A stretch of 64,000 bases of DNA from Isoetes taiwanensis (taxonomy: Eukaryota > Streptophyta > Lycopodiopsida > Isoetales > Isoetaceae): contig JAJEKV010000094.1 in the NCBI GenBank assembly GCA_021234155.1, forward strand, positions 3,952,535 to 4,016,534, read 5' to 3'. Below are positions 10,083 to 20,524 of this stretch, one piece after another. The notes beneath the pieces are model-generated. The model worked only from the letters and a program-made list of their open reading frames with translations, was not told where the DNA came from and ran no database searches. Numbering within the stretch: position 1 is the first letter of the stretch; each line of letters starts with the position of its first letter. The position numbers and the translations under genes were made by a program.

Positions 10083-12796
10083 TTTTTAATTATAATACTA
10101 TACCTAGTCCTAGCAGTAGGGAAACCCTTTGAATCATATTTAAGAACTCCTTGTGGAGAATATAAGTGGAACTTAGGGCAAAATAAAATGATGAAATGAC
10201 CCCTAGGTTAAAGGAAAATAAGAAATGATTAAAAGTTCCCTTACCATGTAGATGCATTGTTGTATCTAAAACTTCATCTTTAGAGAAGTGCCGTAAGAAT
10301 GGATTGGGAATCGAATTTTAACTGCTAGTGTGGGTATATGGCGTATATACTCCAAGACATCGGGAGATTCTTATAAAATATATTAAGTATGAACAGGCCT
10401 AGGGTGAGATAAGCAGAGTAAGATATTGGGTTTTATTTTATATAACCATGTAAATCCTTAAAACATTTTCCAGTGCTCTACATGTCTTTACATGGAAGCA
10501 ATTAATGAGCTAAAACACTTAGCCGAAATTGGCTGGACCAAAACCTACCTAACCCTAAGCGACAGCGATGGCAATGGACGTCTGGCACCAGTACACACAG
10601 TAGCTGGCCTAAAAAGGCAGAGGAAATGTCTTATTCAAGCATGAGAGGAAAAGCAACCGCCGTTTACAAGGTATGAAAATCGTCCAGCCTAGATCTGTTC
10701 TGAGTTTTTCATGTCAAACCCAGCACCAGCAAAATGTAATAGGATAGGCTTCCCATATTTAGAAAAAGTTCACACGATGCATGGCAGGAAAAAGATTGGT
10801 AAACAGATTTAATGAATTCCTTAGATACTCTGCTTTATCTGAAACATGGAATGGGAATATGACTCAGACGACAGACCCTATAGTTCAGAGTCTGAATACG
10901 AAGCTTTAAGTGATGAATGGTTAGAGAAGGAATTCTTGGCCTGCATTTCCTTATCTGAAAACCCTGAGGGCGCCTGCGCAATGGGAGACCTGCAAAAAAA
11001 TACTGCTAATTCTAAGAGAGAGGCTAATACATCCAGGGGTGGATACACCAACAAGAAAGGAAATTTTGGAGCTAAAAGCATGCACAATATGAGTTCTGGG
11101 AGCAAGGATAATGGAGATTTTAGTATTCCTGAAACTCAGCTACATCAAGATTATGCATCAGATCATGACGAATTCCAGGTATATTCTGGTTAAAATAAAT
11201 AAGGCCAGACAGCAATATGGACCTAAAATTCGTGCTACTTTTGCTTTTTACAAAGATTTGCAGTTTGATATGAATTGACAAGGTGGTATTTCAACCAGTT
11301 TATCAAAGTTTTAAAATTTTCTCAGTTTATAATAAGAATCTAGTTAATTTTACTAACTGGGCAAGAGGATACAAGGGCTGATCGGCTATAAACCGAGAGG
11401 CTCCATTGTACCTTTTGGCCCTTCATTCATTACCAAGCCTATTGCTAATGATTTGATGTGGCTGCAGGTACCGGACCTCTCCTGCCCTTGTCTTTTCTTT
11501 GCTTGAGTTTTGAAGAATTTGCTAGGTTCTGGAAATGGAATTGAACACAGTATCGTTTGAAAAATAGCTACTACAAACAGTACAAGCATAACAGGGTTTG
11601 CTATCAATCACGTTTTCAGCTAAATACAGGTTGTATTGTCTGTATATGTTTTGGGAAGTCCAAAAAAAAACAAAGTATGAGCTTAAAATAGAAACAGTAA
11701 GCAGAAGTTGGATTTAAACATTTGAAATTTTGGTTTTCTATATTTAATCCATAAGTATTGCAGACTTGGAATCTGGACTAAAATATGTAGCTCTAATCAG
11801 TGTTCCTTTTTTGTGGTACATGTTGATAATGATGAAAAACTAATGATTAAAGTTCTAAGACCTGTAAAACTATTGATCTTAAATTTTTCGTTACTATTTA
11901 AAGCATAAAAATGAAACAGGATGTGTGATGTTAAAACAGGTTTACCTCTTGAAAGTGGTAGAGTCATAACGCATCGACCAGGTAAATGCTTAATGAAATA
12001 TAGATATCATTTATTTTCTGAAAAAGAAGTAATTAAGCAGAAATCTCTAGCAGTAGTCTAAGCAGATAATAAAATGAAGGTAAAGGCATATACATGCAGA
12101 AGCATGCAGGAAATTAAGGGCAACATACCATGCAAAAGGAAAAAAAATGGATGCATGTAAAGTCACCACAGAGATACAAAAGGCAAAGTAAATAAAACAT
12201 GTGTAGTAGTCAAAAGGGGCTTCATGGACTCGACATGCAAGATATGTGATTCTCCATGCATGCAAATAAAAGGTACGCATGCATACACCAATGATCCAGG
12301 AATGTTAAGTATTAAGCTGTGGCAAAGTAAATAAAACATAGGTAATGGTCAAAAGGGGCTTCATGGTCTTGACATGCAAGGTATATGGTTATGCTTGCAT
12401 GCAAATAAAAGGTACGTAGCATTGGTTATAAAGGATTTAAACTTTAGTATATGGCACCAATGATCCAGGAATGTTAAGTTTAAGCTGACTATGACCTTGT
12501 TTGGAAAACAAACGTGCAATAAAACTGGTAGCTACTTTGTTGCATAAAAAACTTTTGTACTTTAGATCCATTGGATTGTAATCCTGAATTATTTGGTATA
12601 TAGGACTATGGTCTTTTAAGAAAATATGTTCATTTGGACTTGTATCTACATTATTATAGCAAAAATTAAGGGCTAGAGGCTAAAGGATAATGAGTACCGG
12701 GTTCATACGTAATGACGTATTCGGATTGATAATACAGTTGCTGGAATTGACTAGGACTGATGTTTGACCTAGGGATCTAGGTTTGACCAGGTTTTT
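10083..12796 (+). repeat. left direct repeat (pseudo-LTR)
   Basis: Matches 17009-19731 with few substitutions. It begins after the T-tract with aattataatactatacctag and ends ...gtttgaccaggttttttt. It carries the element's first coding exon (10846-11178) and an internal two-copy repeat (about 12181-12315 and 12322-12465: gcaaagtaaataaaacat ... caaataaaaggtacg). A one-exon difference near 10857-10905 shows the copies have begun to diverge. Confidence 0.9.
10846..11178 (+). CDS. first coding exon of the Penelope-like element
   Basis: Encodes about 111 residues, acidic and Ser-rich at the start (EYDSDDRP ... LEKEFLACISLSEN) with a basic, glycine-rich middle. I recognise no domain. It ends ...GACGAATTCCAG followed by gtatat, a plausible donor. 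Phase fits the exon at 12952 (GATGAAAACAGA after ttttattttag). The copy in the right repeat (17712-18111) has the same C-terminal part but a different start. Splicing is inferred only from phase and junction sequences. Confidence 0.5.
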
Positions 12797-12951
12797 TTAG
12801 ACATTTCGATTCCTTGGTTTAACCAGGGTTGCTTATGTCCTTTAGCCTCTACCCTGTTGTTTCTAGAAAAATAGAAGGATGTTTTTAAATATGGTACTCA
12901 CTGGTCCTGTTATTGGATGTGGTACTCACAAGTCCTCTGACTTTATTTTAG

Positions 12952-14164
12952 GATGAAAACAGATACCTACAGGATGTGGACTTTGAGATAGTTCCTCCTA
13001 CATGGAATAATGAGCTGTCTGCTTTGGGGTATGCAGCCAGTAATATGGAGTGCCCAAACAATTTGTCGGCAGATCGGATCTTGTCAGTATTAAAATGGGG
13101 ATGTTCATGAACTGATACATGAGAAGGAGGCCCTTAGGAAACCAGGGGATTATTCGGCTGTGTCACATATGGGATGCAGTGAGTGGATCAAAACATTTCC
13201 TTACCTAAACAAGGCTACAGGTGAGGACACTGGCCGAATGGTAAATGCTTTATATGAAAATTTACCAGATAAAATATATCAGTGGACCATGGAGGAGGAT
13301 AAATGCAAAGCTCAGTTTATGTCTGGAGTGGTAGCTCTTAAGGTTGCAAATAGCATAACAGAAGATGGTTCTGAGGATAACAATCTGCTGTATGCACAAG
13401 AAAGCAAAGAGGATGACCCGTTTGGTGCTGCCCTCCTCTCGGATGAGGATAAAGAGGCAATTAAAGCCAAGGCCAAAGCACTAGAGCCTGATGAGGAAGA
13501 TTTTCAGTTTACTTTGAATAATTGTCTGATGTTCCCCATTATTCCAGAAAGACTTGTGGAATGCCAAGGCATTTTATACAATCAAGGCATATGGCGCACA
13601 AAGAATTTTGGAGCATTGGCCCCCATTAGCAAATAAGTATGGATTACTCTTGGTGACATCACACCAGCCCAGTTAATGGCTGCAAAAAATGCAGCGGAAA
13701 AAATGGAGAAAATAGTCAAGAAAGACAAGATCAATATTATGATTGACTGCCGTTTCTTTGACAAGACATGCAACAAGGAGCCTTTCATGTATCTCAGTCA
13801 AAAGAGCCATATGGCATATCCCACAGAAAAACGTGATGCATTCTATCTTAAAAAGCTATGGAGGACCATGTGTCCGTACCTGAAATGTGTATGTGAAACA
13901 CCTAGGGGAAACAATAAGGCTAACAGAGCCAAAGACAACATCTGCAGGGAGAATATGACCTGGCTGGATCATGCGGTCTGGTATATGTTTAACAACCTTG
14001 ATTCCCTCTTTCCTAACATGTCTTGTGCTGTACAAATGTACTCTTTCAGAAATATGCTCAAGACTACCTTCAAAAAAGGCATCATGGCCTACCTCTCATA
14101 TTTGGAAATAAGGAATGCACTGATAGACATGACTGCACTGCTTTACAGCAGATCCATGGGCTGA
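12952..14164 (+). pseudogene. N-terminal extension of the element's polyprotein, broken
   Basis: After a possible acceptor at 12951 the frame encodes DENRYLQDVDFEIVPPTWNN, shifts frame once near 13100, and then continues from about 13105 to 14164 with a single in-frame TAA at 13634-13636. The 13160-13636 and 13676-14164 segments are in the same frame, so they were one protein. No motif that I know is visible. The region is rich in K, D, E, C and N; a cysteine-bearing segment (TMCPYLKCVCETPRG, about 13868) stands out. It lies directly before a Ser/Thr/Pro-rich linker (14169-14459) and the RT. Confidence 0.5.
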
Positions 14165-14168
14165 CTTT

Positions 14169-14459
14169 TTGATCACAATGCCAGTAAACAAGATGAATAT
14201 AATCTGTGAGAAGACCATCAAGCATGGATCATTTATGACAAATCCAAGGACTGCAAACAATAAGCACAGCAGATCTACAAGAAGGCCTAATACCAGTATT
14301 GGAAGCAGCTCTCAAAGTAAAATGACGCAACCGCCTCGTATTACAATCGCACCTAGTGCAAGTATTAGCAAAGGTACGGAAAGTGGAACGGTGGAGTGCC
14401 TTAGTACACCAGATCCAGCTGGGCATTCGGTTACAAAAGGTGCGCCAATTAAAGTATAA
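14169..14459 (+). CDS. Ser/Thr/Pro-rich linker of the RT polyprotein (tentative)
   Basis: A plus-strand frame with a low-complexity composition (SSQSKMTQPPRITIAPSASI). It may link the N-terminal part to the RT, or may be partly intron; a gtacgg-type donor occurs at about 14375. Not recognised. Confidence 0.3.
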   Translation: MITMPVNKMNIICEKTIKHGSFMTNPRTANNKHSRSTRRPNTSIGSSSQSKMTQPPRITIAPSASISKGTESGTVECLSTPDPAGHSVTKGAPIKV

Positions 14460-14771
14460 AAGGAGATTGGCGATGGACAAACACTCAATTACAATGACTA
14501 AGAGGTTGGTAACTTACCATATCTTCTGGTTCTTCAATTTCTCAAATTTTGTGACATATGAAAATGATAAGTAGATATGATATTTAAAAGGGTGATTCCC
14601 AAAAATTAACATACCAGTTACCCCAAAAAAAAGAGGGATTGAACCTCATATGCCACTTGGCCACAAATACACCAAAGTGCCATGTATATGGCCCCAATTC
14701 CATGACGAATTTCACTGGGGCACCAGTAGAAATAGTCAACATAATTAGAATGTTTTGTTTGTGTATTACAG

Positions 14772-16842
14772 ATCCAAAAATATATTAGGAAGGACTGTTT
14801 AGGGCGGGCACACTTGAGCAGTTTTGGAAAGAGTGACAAAAAGAAAATTATTCATGGGACCTTTTTATCTAAAATCTTAGATAAAATATGTCTACCCAAG
14901 ATCATTGATGCAACCATGAGTACAATACTTGGAGAAAATGGCAAAAAAATCATGGAAGATACCATGTTTAGCTGGAGGTATACTGAAAGCCTTCGAGACA
15001 TTTTTTACAAGCCTTTTCCAATTTTCGCAACAGACCGAGATATTAGTTGCCCATGTAGGAATCCTGCTCTCAGTAGGTTTCTGAACAATGGTGCAGGGCA
15101 TATTTGCACCACAGATCTAAATCTGGTGTACAATCCGACCTTGAGAGGTATGTTTAAAAGAGGGTTAAACCACATTCCTGACAAAATGCTGGATTTAACA
15201 GCTTTCAAAGAAGAAATTGGCTGTATGTGTGACACTCTTTTTGAGATGCACAAATACACTTTTCTAGTGCATGAAAATGACAGGCAGATAATCAAAAACA
15301 GAGTCTCAGATCAAGCTATAGCAGAAGTAAAAGAGGCCTGCAAGAAAGACTGCACAAGAATGTTTCCATTCAATGATGCAGCAGTCATCAAAAATATGGA
15401 ATGGCTATGCCATAATTTCTATATTTCGGGTGTGGACAAAGCTTCCAATAACCCGGCATTTATTTGCCCCAGATTTATCAGGGATCTTGCTATTAAAAGA
15501 TTAAGCAGCAAAGACTTCCAGCTTATGGAAGAGCAACCTGAGCAAATCAAGGATAAGACCAAAGAGCAAATACAAGGCCTTATTGACAACATTGACTTTG
15601 AATTTGATAGTCTCCCGTATCTTTTAGGCTTGTTCAAGGCACACAAAAAAGATTTTAGATGGATAACCAATGCGCATAGTACTATCTATACAGAAATTTC
15701 TCACATTATTACTGTTGTCCTCAACAATATCCTAGATATGTGGCCAGATATTTCCAAAACATTATGTGCAAAAATATGCACTTTGATGCCAGGTAAGGTT
15801 ATTCCTTGCTGGGTTATTGGTTCAATATATGATGTGGCATTGAATTTGCCTCCCAAGATTGATCAAGTTTTTGTAGCTGATATTACAAGGTGCTACGAAA
15901 ACATACCATTAAAGGGTGAGAACGGAATCTGCCAGGTTATGAAGCAAGTTAGCCGAGCTGCTTGGGATTATATGAAAGGAGTTAATCAGCACCATGAACT
16001 CTGGTTAAAAAGAGACAATGGAAACAATTATTCGGTCAAATGGTTTAAGTATATCCCGCAAGGAAAATGTTGGAGCAAGATGGATCTAAACAAGTTTTCT
16101 TTTTTAGGAGAATGGCTGCTAACCAACTGCTTTATTGTCATAGGAAGTGGTGCATGGCAGCAAGTATGTGGCATCCCGATGGGATTCTCATGTAGCCCAT
16201 GCTGGTGTAACTTATACCTTGCATGGTTTGAAGTGTCTTTCATAAAAAACTTGGCACAACAAGGAAGATATAAAGATATTGAAATGTTTAGATATGCATT
16301 TCGTTATATGGATGATTTATTGGCTGTCAATTGCCCTATTATCAAAGAGTTCCTCAGCGGCATACAAGATGATGAAAAGAAGACCTTACGAATCTATGAT
16401 ATTGAAAACCTTGGGTATCAAGGAAGAGACCATATATAAATTTGGAGAAGACCCAACAAGATGCTTTGGATGTAAGGCAAACTTTTTAAACATGACCATT
16501 GAAGTTCTCAATAGGGATATGGGAGTTTATAGGACATACAAATATGACAAGCGAGACAAATTGCCTTTCAAGGCAATTAAATATGTTCATGCTGACAGTT
16601 GCCGCCCATACTATCAAGCCAGAAATGTGGTCATATCTCAAATTATGCCATACTTATACATTAATTCATGCCCTATCATAGCTGCAAAGGATATCATAAG
16701 CATCATCAACAAATTTGTAGCAAATGGGTTTGACAGTTATGGGCTCAAAAAGAGAACTCTGCTATATATGCGAAGGATGGATTTCCCAGGACTCAAGTAT
16801 GATATTCAAGTGCTTATCCAAATAATCAGCAATCAATATTGA
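14772..16842 (+). pseudogene. Penelope-like reverse transcriptase, one frameshift
   Basis: The frame opens after ...gtattacag (acceptor ends 14771) and runs to a stop at 16437-16439, but the protein continues in a second frame (16279-16842), so one frameshift lies at about 16395-16435. Counting from the ATG at 14814: RGLNHIPDK near 116, YLLGLFKAHKKDFRWITNAH near 269-288 (the P-K-I-H-K ... R-P-I-V region of Penelope RTs), motif A VADITRCYENIP near 354-365 with the first catalytic Asp, motif B GIPMGFSCSPCWCNLYLAWF at 453-472, and motif C FRYMDDLLAVN with catalytic DD at 500-501. After the shift come CKANFLNMTIEV and YKYDKRDKLPF, which match the thumb-side region of animal RTs with 'YDKRDDF'. 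No endonuclease follows before the right repeat. Confidence 0.75.
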
Positions 16843-17008
16843 ATTGGTATGTTTTAAATTCCATTTTCCTTTGGGTTTTATAGCTTTGGTTTGAACTTTT
16901 TACAATAGGGATGGGTCTGACCTCTGTTGTGCAGTAGGGGTCAACCCACCCCTATGATACAGCCTCCATAAAATTTTGATCAACCTTGTCCTACGGAAGG
17001 AGGTAGGC

Positions 17009-19731
17009 TTTTTTTAATTATAATACTATACCTAGTCCTAGCAGTAGGGAAACCCTTTGAATCATATTTAAGAACTCCTTGTGGAGAATATAAGTGGAAC
17101 TTAGGGCAAAATAAAATGATGAAATGACCCCTAGGTTAAAGGAAAATAAGAAATGATTAAAAGTTCCCTTACCATGTAGATGCATTGTTGTATCTAAAAC
17201 TTCATCTTTAGAGAAGTGTCGTAAGAATGGATTGGGAATCGAATTTTAACTGCTAGTGTGGGTATATGGCGTATATACTCCAGGGACATCGGGAGATTCT
17301 TATAAAATATATTAAGTATGAACAGAGCCTAGGGTGAGATAAGCAGAGTAAGATATTGGGTTTTATTTTATATAACCATGTAAATCCTTAAAACATTTTC
17401 CAGTGCTCTACATGTCTTTACATGGAAGCAATTAATGAGCTAAAACACTTAGCCGAAATCGGCTGGACCAAAACCTACCTAACCCTAAGCGACAGCGATG
17501 GCAATGGACGTCTGGCACCAGTACACACAGTAGCTGGCCTAAAAAGGCAGAGGAAATATCTTATTCAAGCATGAGAGGAAAAGCAACCGCCGTTTACAAG
17601 GTATGAAAATCGTCCAGCCTAGATCTGTTCTGAGTTTTTCAAGTCAAAGCCTACCACCAGCAAAATGTAATAGGATAGGCTTTCCATATTTAGAAAAAGT
17701 TCACACGATGCATGGCAGGAAAAAGATTGGTAAACAGATTTAATGAATTCCTTAGATACTCTGCTTTATCTGAAACATGGAATGGGAATATGACTCGGGG
17801 CAACGGAGACCCTATAGTTCGTGAGTCCGAATCTGAAGCTTTAAGTGATGAATGGTTAGAGAAGGAATTCTTGGCCTGCATTTCCTTATCTGAAAACCCT
17901 GAGGGCGCCTGCGCAATGGGAGACCTGCAAAAAAATACTGCTAATTCTAAGAGAGAGGCTAATACATCCAGGGGTGGATACACCAACAAGAAAGGAAATT
18001 TTGGAGCTAAAAGCATGCACAATATGAGTTCTGGGAGCAAGGATAATGGAGATTTTAGTATTCACAAACTTCGGCTACATCAAGATTATGCATCAGATCA
18101 TGACGAATTCCAGGTATATTCTGGTTAAAATAAATAAGGCCAGACAGCAATATGGACCTAAAATTCGTGCTACTTTTGCTTTTTACAAAGATTTGCAGTT
18201 TGATATGAATTGACAAGGTGGTATTTCAACCAGTTTATCAAAGTTTTAAAATTTTCTCAGTTTATAATAAGAATCTAGTTAATTTTACTAACTGGGCAAG
18301 AGGATACAAGGGCTGATATTTATAAACCGAGAGGCTCCATTGTACCTTTTGGCCCTTCATTCATTACCAAGCCTATTGCTAATGATTTGATGTGGCTGCA
18401 GGTACCGGACCTCTCCTGCCCTTGTCTTTTCTTTGCTTGAGTTTTGAATAATTTGCTAGGTTCTGGAAATGGAATTGGATACAGTATCGTTTGAAAAATA
18501 GCTACTACAAACAGTACAAGCATAACAGGGTTTGCTATCAATCAAGTTTTCAGCTAAATACAGGTTGTATTGTCTGTATATGTTTTGGGAAGTCCAAAAA
18601 AAACAAAGTATGAGCTTAAAATAGAAACAGTAAGCAGAAGTTGGATTTAAACATTTGAAATTTTGGTTTTCTATATTTAATCCATAAGTATTGCAGACTT
18701 GGAATCTGGACTAAAATATGTAGCTCTAATCAGTGTTCCTTTTTGGTGGTACATGTTGATAATGATGAAAAACTAATGATTAAAGTTCTAAGACCTGTAA
18801 AACGATTGATCTTAAATTTTTCGTTACTATTTAAAGCATAAAAATGAAACAGGATGTGTGATGTTAAAACAGGTTTACCTCTTGAAAGTGGTAGAGTCAT
18901 AACGTACTGATCTGTGTAACAGTTAATGAAATATAGATATCATTTATTTTCTGAAAAAGAAGTAATTAAGCAGAAATCTCTAGCAGTAGTCTAAGCAGAT
19001 AATAAAATGAAGGTAAAGGCATATACATGCAGAAGCATGCAGGAAATTAAGGGCAACATACCATGCAAAAGGAAAACAAATAGATGCATGTAAAGTCACC
19101 ACAGAGATACAAAAGGCAAAGTAAATAAAACATGTGTAGTAGTCAAAAGGGGCTTCATGGACTCGACATGCAAGATATGTGATTCTGCATGCATGCAAAT
19201 AAAAGGTACGCATGCATACACCAATGATCCAGGAATGTTAAGTATTAAGCTGTGGCAAAGTAAATAAAACATAGGTAATGGTCAAAAGGGGCTTCATGGG
19301 CTTGACATGCAAGGTATATGGTTATGCTTGCATGCAAATAAAAGGTACGTAGCATTGGTTATAAAGGATTTAAACTTTAGTATATGGCACCAATGATCCA
19401 GGAATGTTAAGTTTAAGCTGACTATGACCTTGTTTGGAAAACAAACGTGCAATAAAACTGGTAGCTACTTTGTTGCATAAAAAACTTTTGTACTTTAGAT
19501 CCATTGGATTGTAATCCTGAATTATTTGGTATATAGGACTATGGTCTTTTAAGAAAATATGTTCATTTGGACTTGTATCTACATTATTATAGCAAAAATT
19601 AAGGGCTAGAGGCTAAAGGATAATGAGTACCGGGTTCATACGTAATGACGTATCCGGATTGAAAATACAGTTCCTGGAATTGACCAGGACTGATGTTTGA
19701 CCTAGGGATCTAGGTTTGACCAGGTTTTTTT
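17009..19731 (+). repeat. right direct repeat (pseudo-LTR)
   Basis: Second copy of 10083-12796. Differences are scattered single bases and a few short changes (for example near 17807-17835, 18312, and 18903-18920 against 11965-11990). It ends ...gtttgaccagg then a T-tract (19724-19738), and unrelated sequence follows. Confidence 0.9.
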
Positions 19732-19738
19732 TTTTTTT

Positions 19739-20520
19739 ATATTGACTAATATACTGCTGATTCTTGTTAAAATCATGCCTCCAGTGGTCCTTATTAGCAA
19801 CGGATGTTTTGAGACACATATCCTGTACAAATATGAGGTACATGTTTAAACAACTACCTTGGCATTCTCAACGTAGTTTTCCTTTCTTTCTAACTTGCTT
19901 GGACCTCTATTTCCTGTTAACCAACACCTCTATTTCCTGTTAACCAACAGGCAGAATATTGAGAAAATTATCCATTCCCGAAATTAGCTAAAATATTCCA
20001 TTTCCTTTTATTCCCATATTCGAATATTCCTAAATTGCCAATTTCATTAACCTTGCTTCACTAATAAGCTTTCTAAACTACACGTGATTTCATCTTATTC
20101 AAACACAAATTTTGGGCAGTATTAATGTACCCAGCATTTGATGGTGGGTTATACCTATTAACTTTCACTAACTTTCATTTATTGTATTGAAAATGTAACC
20201 CATCTTGAAACAAGGTGTTAACATCTTCAAATCCACGGCTCCAAGTCCCAGCTGCATAGACCTCATATTGGATTGCTGCATAAACCTCATATCCAGGGTG
20301 TCAAGTTGGAATTTTTTCCAAATTTTGTAGCCATCAGGCATCGAACTTCTACCCCATATCTTTTATAAACCAAAAAATATTTTCTTCTAATTTTCCATGA
20401 TATATTGCAGCTGCGTCCTGCAGAAGGAGCTTGGCCACGGACATCAGATGACAATCAGGTCACGCGCTATGGTAGACAATTGCTTTTGCTCTATGGTATC
20501 TTTGACCTGGTAATCTGCAA
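19739..20520. other. no gene recognised
   Basis: AT-rich spacer with a short tandem repeat (acctctatttcctgttaacc twice, about 19902-19946). No coding region is supported. Confidence 0.45.
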
Positions 20521-20524
20521 TGGA

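Larger units (their letters stand above)
10083..19738 (+). mobile_element. Penelope-like retroelement with 2.7-kb direct terminal repeats
   Basis: Two nearly identical direct repeats (about 10083-12796 and 17009-19731) flank a 4.2-kb internal region coding for a reverse transcriptase. The reading frame starts inside the left repeat and appears spliced. Both repeats are bounded by short T runs. The RT has YMDD and a GIPMG motif and aligns by eye with Penelope-type RTs rather than Copia/Gypsy or LINE RTs. No GIY-YIG, integrase, protease or RNase H is visible. Penelope-like elements are known to form tandem 'pseudo-LTR' structures and to keep introns, which suits this layout. The boundaries are set by where the two repeats stop matching; I did not identify a target-site duplication. 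Alternatives are a novel LTR-like element or a tandem array collapsed in assembly. Confidence 0.65.

Noticed and set aside
10083-12796. Hammerhead ribozyme in the pseudo-LTR, as reported for some Penelope-like elements
   Set aside because: I looked for CTGANGA with a following GAAA on both strands and saw none with a plausible stem; ctgatgt at 12751 and ctgatcgg at 11377 do not fit.
10083-19738. Ordinary LTR retrotransposon
   Set aside because: No protease, integrase, RNase H, primer-binding site or TG...CA ends were seen, and the coding region starts inside the repeat.
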